From the NCBI RefSeq assembly GCF_900496995.4, contig NC_044016.1, positions 21,308,932 to 21,372,931 of the forward strand: 64,000 nt of DNA. Direction: 5' to 3'. Positions 54,301-64,000 of the stretch are shown in pieces. Under the pieces are notes generated by a model. The model was not told where the DNA came from. It did no database searches and saw nothing but the letters and a program-made list of their open reading frames with translations. The DNA is from Aquila chrysaetos chrysaetos. Taxonomy: Eukaryota > Chordata > Aves > Accipitriformes > Accipitridae. Both the position numbers and the translations under genes were made by a program. The number at the start of each line of letters is the position of its first letter. Positions within the stretch are counted from its first letter, which is position 1.

Positions 54301-55959
54301 CACGCACATCACAGGAAGCAGCATTACCAAATAGAGCTAACGCTTAAACCATGTCCCATTTCTAAGATGATCTGGATGTAGATCATATTCATACAGACCT
54401 TATTCTAACCACCGAATATGAATGAAAGATGATTATAAGCACATATCACAAATTGAGACTTACAGCTCTTTGGCAACACAACTTCTTGGTGGTGGTGTAG
54501 TATTTCAGACCCATGCCCTACAGCTACTGCAGCAGAGTAGGAGCACATTGCAGCAGGGTTGTACCCTGCTAAAAGTAAGGCAGCACCCTGGTAATATTAG
54601 ACAGCAGTACTGAAGATGTGGTTGGAAAGGCTGGAAGGAGAGCTTAAAAGGTATTATTCTTCCCACGGGCTAATCAGCAGGCACTGTTTTACTGACATCG
54701 GATGCTACCTAACTTTCTTAGACTTCCACTTAATAAACCTCTTCCGGCAGTCCCCTCCCCATGGGCATCCATCAGAGTTACTAAACAGGTCTGCAGCCTC
54801 TTGAGTGGAGAGACAACAAAGAGGGCTGGGATGGGATGGGTCTCTAACATGTGCATTTTATGGGGAGCGGAAAGGGAGAGGGGTGTGCTTGTTTGACATC
54901 AGAAAAACAGTAGTTTCCCCAGCACTAATCCTGAGTATTCGCCTGGTGTGTGACTCTGGAAGGCTTGGCCTTAGCCATAAGCTGAGATTCCCTCTCCCTG
55001 TCCTAACGAATGCCCCTACAGTTGCTCAACCCAAAAGCCCTCTCTGAAATCTCCCTCCTTGGTGTGGTCTGCATGATACACAGTGGGCTCAAGAAGTACC
55101 ACCAGGCTGGTTGGTGTCACTGCCTGGTTCTGCACAAGCAAAGTGCTAGGCACTATCTGGAAAGAATCCAGTGTGTTCTGGAAGAGGAAGATCAGCTAAT
55201 CCAGAGCTTCTCTCGTGCTCATTCTCTCTCTTGCTCTTGTTCAGGAAAGCTGGACAACTTTTAAGTACCTGACAACTATACTGGCAGCAACAGGAAACAC
55301 CAAATAGCCCAAACTTATTGTCCAGCCTTGCAGCAGTAAGGACCAGCTCTCTTCTAGGGAGGTATTAGTGCCATGAAGGGCCAGGAAGAGGAGCTGGCAG
55401 TGTTCCCGCCTCACTTGGCCCGGTACGTGAGGAAAGCCTCAATGACAAGTGCAATGCTGTGCCTGACTCTTGGCCCATGGAAAGCTGCAACGGGTGAATG
55501 ACGTATGCAAAAAAACAAAGCCGTCTGACTGCGGAGATCCTCTAGTTATTGCCCCCTCGTACTGACAAGCATCCGGCTTTCACCTTTCCAGAGGGTGATG
55601 CAGGCTGTCCTGCTTTCCTTGCGTAAGGGCCCAGCAGCTCTGTGTACTTCGCATATGCTGAAGAGATCTTCTGCACCATAAATGAGGACACAGCCAGCCT
55701 GACAGACCAAGGTATTGCTTGCACCTTTGGCCCTCTCCTCTTGCCCAGGCCGGGCTCAGAGCAGGAAGGACAGACTCACTACACAATGGAAACACTTGCA
55801 CCACCATACAAGCCAGGGTTTGCCCAGTGAGATCGTGGGGGAGAGAAGCCCCTGCGATTGGTGAAGGGAAGGCTGCAGTGACCAGATAACACCTGCTTGT
55901 GTTGGAAAGGCCATGGGGAAAAGGAGCAGAGCCAATGAGACTCACCAGTCAATGGAGGA

Positions 55960-56165
55960 GAAGTAACAGGATTAAGATACAGCAGGGAGAATTCAGGTTA
56001 GATATAAGGGAGCGGGCTATCATGAGAGGAGCAGACTGGGCCATCAAATGAGCTGCCAAAGGAATTGTCATCACTGACACAGACATGGCAGAGAGCAGAC
56101 GCAAGTCTGCAGGAAAAGCAGATGCCTGACTGCTGCTCAGCCTGGAGCTGTGGCAGGTGGATGTC
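55960..56165 (+). mobile_element. Degenerate CR1-like 3' fragment
   Basis: The words 'attcaggttagatataaggg', 'ctatcatgagagg', 'gagctgccaaagga' and 'catcactgaca' follow the order of the CR1 3' part (dgattcaggttagatataagga, actgtgag, ggttgcccagaga, catccctggaa). It is diverged, in plus orientation, with uncertain borders. Confidence 0.4.
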
Positions 56166-59100
56166 TGTGTGCCGAGGAGATGGGACCACTCTACCACGGA
56201 GAGGCTGTGCACCAGAACAGGGACAGACCGCATCTGGATATCTGTGCTGATAACCTGGGCCGCAAGGAGAATTAAATCAGCTGCTCTTTGCCCAGGGCAC
56301 TAGGGTCCCTCGCCAACACTTAGGAGGCAACCTGTACATGCACGCCCTTTCTGCCAGCTGCATCCCGTGCCAGGAGTGGGAAGGGACAGCCCAGTTGCCT
56401 GCCATGAACTTCCCTGCCTAGCTAGACATGCTGCCCTGCCATTGCAGGCAGGGAGGAGGACAGGGAGCACAACCCCAGTTTCAGTCTGTCCTCTTCAGAC
56501 CCACCACTTCTCTGCCAAGCCACCAGGCAGCTCCTGCCCAGTCCTGCTCCCCTCCCATGCCCAAGTGTGCCATCCCCTGTTTCTGAGCCTAAGACAGGGC
56601 AGGAAGGTCTCCAGCCTGGCGAGAATGGAGTAGGCTGGACCAGGGCGGGCAGCTCCACAAGGTGCAGTGGGGCAGCAGGGCCATGAATATGAGGAAGGGC
56701 ATCTCTGAGAAATCCTGACATGCAGCAGGGAGCACTGACTAGAGAGGTCCCACTTCCCAGGGTGCTGTTGGTCTGGGGCGACCACAGACCGTGGTACTGG
56801 GACTACATCTGGGACCTGACTGTGGCTGGCACTATGTGCATGGGGAAGGTGTTCAGCAACAGAAAGACGGCATGGATCCTGCTGGCCAAAGTGCCTCAAA
56901 GATACATGTGTCCACCTGGATAGACCACCTCCAGAATAAGACTTCATGGGTGAAAATGGGGCCAGAGGAACAAGTTGAGGCAATCTCATTAAAAGGCCCA
57001 GAAAGACCCAAGGACAAGGTGCCTGAAAGCAGAACTCTGCTGCAGGTGCTAAAGGATGGGGGCACAGAGACCCTACAGATTACATCCCTATTCTGAGGAC
57101 TGTCTTTGCCCCAGGGAACTAAAAGGCCTGCCAAATCTTAGATAAATCCATCTGTCCAAGGCACCTTGGAGGCTGGAGATAGAAAGACAAGCCATCACAG
57201 CCTAATTTAAGCAATGTGTAGGAGATTTCAAAGAGAACATGTGTGGGAAGGACAAGCTGACCACATTCCTCTCTAATGACCCATTGCAGCTCCACTGACT
57301 GAACGTCTCCTGATTCACTGGGACATACAAGGACACACCATTATCTTCCCAGACTCACGAGGACCCTCAGCATTGGCCTTGGCTTACATTAGGCCCTTGG
57401 AGAGAGAAGCACAAGCGCACAGCAAGCCAAATGTGATCACAAAGCAAGGAAATTCCAGGGCAGCCAAGGGGGCTGTAGCCGCTTTCACCCAGTCTGAATC
57501 CATGTCAATAATAATGAGAATAAAACGCAGAGAGGGATGCGCCCACACCGGCCACCTTATGCTTCTCTGTTCTCAAAGGGACCCTCTTATTTAACCCAAC
57601 ATCTAGGTCTGGTAGCAAGAATAAGGGCAGATGACAAAATGGAATCATAATGGAGTGCCATTTTAAGGGACTTCCTGTTCAAACTGCCATTGTCTGGAGT
57701 CTAGCACTTGAGATCCAGGAGGACAAGCTGACTTAAAGGGCAAGAGACACTGACCAGGACACGCAAGGCACCAAGAGCAGAAGAACAGACAGCTCTGGGA
57801 GCAAAGCCAAGTGGAGCCTTACAACACCCACAGGCGCTGATCGCTCCAGGCTTGCCAGCAAGAGATGATTTTCAAAAGAGGACTGATGTGGTGAAAGGGT
57901 GCATTTGCAGCCTCCCCAAGATCTAGGAGGTGAAGCAGTACAGCAGCATGACTAGAGAAACAGACCCTTCATTAACAGTTGGCAGGAGGAAGATGGGCTG
58001 GACTAAATACAATGCCTCACTGTTTGCTGTTACATCTTGCCCTTCTACGATGGAAGCAGAGGCAGACACCAAGCTTGAATGTCCAGGCACTAATGGACTC
58101 GCTCTTGTCACCCAAGACTTGCTGCCCTCAGCCGCTGTTTGCCCCAGCTGATGAAGGAAGCATGGTGAGGCTGAGGAGCAGTGCTCTCTGAAGAAATCGC
58201 TGGCTGATTTGGCATGCACTCCCCCAAAGAGCTGACTGAAAAGGAGGCAGCTTTTCTGAGAACAGGGACACGAGAGATCTGGGGATGTGTTGACAGAAAA
58301 GGAAAAGCTGGGTGCCTGCACACTGCAGCCACCGATGCAGCTTCAGTGACATGAAGGCTCCTTGACCAATATCACTGAAATCCTTTCCAGCAGGATAGAA
58401 GGGGCAGCACAAAGCTCAGAGCAGGCCAGCCTGCCCTGACAAGAGCAAGGCAGAGGAACCCAGGGGTTAATGGGCTACACAGAAGCCACCTCACTTCTCA
58501 CAGCCTCACACCTCTCTGTAAAAACCTCTGCAGTGAAACCGCTTGGTTTTAAGCAGGTTTCCCTCTAGCATATCCCCAGCCTCTGTTCTGCAGATCATCC
58601 CTCACAGCAGATGCCTCCCCATCTCCCACCTGTGGGTCCTGCTCCCACAGTGGGGCCTCACAGAAAGGGAATCCCTTTGCTCCTCATTTCCCCAGCCCAG
58701 GTTCCTGACGCTCCAGCATGCTTTTGTATTTCTCCCTCTCAGCCCCTCAGAGCTCTCTGCCAAAACCAGCTTGCCAGGAGCCTGCAGCTCAGAGTCTGCA
58801 GCCAGAGCCCAGCCTGATCTCATGCAAAATTCACTCTTACAGACATGCACCAACCTGCTGCTCTATTATCAATTGGTGAACTGCAGCTGAACCTACCATA
58901 GCCTGCCTTGATGCTTGTCTGAACCGACTAGGACTCACTTAAAAGCCAGGGAGGGACCCCAGCCACTTGACACACCACCTATTGCCTCGATGCCTGACCC
59001 TCCTCCCCTTTCCCAGCTCATCGGGGGCCTCCCGTTTTCTCTTTCCAGCTGAGCCCTCCTCCAGCAAGCAGATCAGTAGCACCACAGATCTCCGCTCCAT

Positions 59101-59611
59101 CTGGGTTTGCACATTCATCTCTTCCCCAGTGCTGCCTGCCTGCTGTAATCCCAAACAGAAAGCCCTTTACCTAGGGGATGCCGACTCTCAGAGCTGGCGT
59201 GCCGACGCTTCCTAAGGAGCTGAGCCTGGGATCCTCTGGAGGTGGTGCCATTCCCAGCAGTGAGAACAGAGTAACAGTCGGTGCATGGTCTAAAAAAAAA
59301 AAGTGGGGAGGGTGGGGAACGGTCGGGGGGAAGGAGAAGGGCTGGATTCGTGGCTTTCAGCCTTTGCTCTAACCTGCTGCTAGCTCCACGTCCCTGGATG
59401 CCCCAGACCTTTAGGCACAGGCAGTTACACGCCGCTCCCAAGGGGCATGTTCCCCTCCACCCTGCGAGGGGTCTTGCTCCAGCATGGGCAGTGGGGTGGG
59501 CAGAGGTGCAGCAGGGCGCTTTCTGGTGGCTGCTGGTTCCTCGGAGCATGAGCCAGCCTGGAGCCAGGGCTGGGAGCCAAATCACTCCCCTCCCTGCATC
59601 AGGCCTGTCTT

Positions 59612-59617
59612 TTTATT
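59612..59617 (-). terminator. TMEM151B: Candidate proximal TMEM151B polyadenylation signal (AATAAA)
   Basis: AATAAA on the minus strand about 310 nt after the TMEM151B stop codon. The downstream sequence is not clearly GT-rich, so usage is uncertain; it would give a short-UTR isoform. Confidence 0.35.
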
Positions 59618-59926
59618 CCCCCCTTTGGATCTTGATGCCATGAATTATGGTTTTGGGGTTGGTTTGGTGGGGTTTGTTTGGGGTTTTTTTTGCATGTGGT
59701 GGTCGGTCTAGAGTTCTGTGCCATGCCAGGGAGAGCATCAGCACTCACCCCTCTGGGAGGTCACAGCCACAGCAGGGGGAGCTTTTGCTGGCTGCCGGAG
59801 CGAGGTGCTGTGTCTGCTCCGTCCTGATGTCCTCCTAGGCCATCTCCCTCCCCTGCGCTCCTCTCCCCAGATCCTGCGCTGGCTCAGGCCAGGCAACAGA
59901 CAATGAGATCTCACCGCCCTCTGCTT

Positions 59927-64000
<4,074 letters not shown>

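Larger units (their letters stand above)
48345..59926 (-). other. TMEM151B: Candidate long 3' UTR of TMEM151B
   Basis: No coding gene was recognised in this 11.6 kb. At the far end, the minus strand reads like a vertebrate transcript end: AT-rich sequence with a GTTGGAAATATAAAAG-type tract, AATAAA at 48367-48362, then GT-rich DNA. Two more AATAAA hexamers are at 48887-48882 and 48897-48892, and a proximal one is at 59617-59612, about 310 nt after the stop codon. In human, TMEM151B also runs up to the 3' end of TCTE1. The reading as one long UTR is therefore an inference from synteny and polyA signals; part of this region could instead be intergenic. Confidence 0.4.

Overview
This window is vertebrate nuclear DNA, most likely from a bird. 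The evidence is long intron-split genes with CpG-island promoters, several fragments of CR1 (the chicken-repeat LINE family), a solo-LTR-like insertion, and compact introns. A crocodilian or turtle is possible but less likely. There is no bacterial or phage content. The 64 kb holds two complete protein genes and the near ends of two more, all recognised from their translated exons.

Layout. (1) About 1.0-2.2 kb is a CpG island with a head-to-head gene pair. The first coding exon of RNF8 (FHA/RING ubiquitin ligase) reads left from 1546 and leaves the window. AARS2 (mitochondrial alanyl-tRNA synthetase) reads right from 1833. (2) 1833-19741 is AARS2, resolved here into 22 coding exons that join in frame into 986 residues. 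Its introns carry an antisense CR1, an antisense LTR-like element and two MIR-like fragments. (3) About 20.3-40.8 kb is mostly non-coding, with a long CCTCT satellite, a C19 tract and a second CpG island near 36 kb. (4) 40927-47285 is TCTE1/DRC5 (nexin-dynein regulatory complex leucine-rich-repeat subunit of motile cilia), in four coding exons giving 458 residues. (5) About 48.3-59.9 kb has no recognisable gene and is probably the long 3' UTR of TMEM151B. (6) 61366-59927 on the minus strand is the large last coding exon of TMEM151B, a brain-type membrane protein. Its first exon lies beyond 64000.

The order and relative strands of AARS2, TCTE1 and TMEM151B match the human 6p21.1 block read in the opposite direction. 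RNF8 as the divergent neighbour of AARS2 differs from human, where the two are several megabases apart. The genes do not form one pathway: they are DNA-damage signalling, mitochondrial translation, cilia, and a neuronal membrane protein. The functional link visible in the DNA is the shared RNF8/AARS2 promoter.

I found no convincing undescribed system. The best leads are the bidirectional promoter, an LTR with intact-looking promoter and polyA signals inside AARS2, the very long candidate TMEM151B 3' UTR converging on TCTE1, the CGG repeat in the 36-kb CpG island, and a weakly supported group of minus-strand reading frames at 22.7-24.5 kb.
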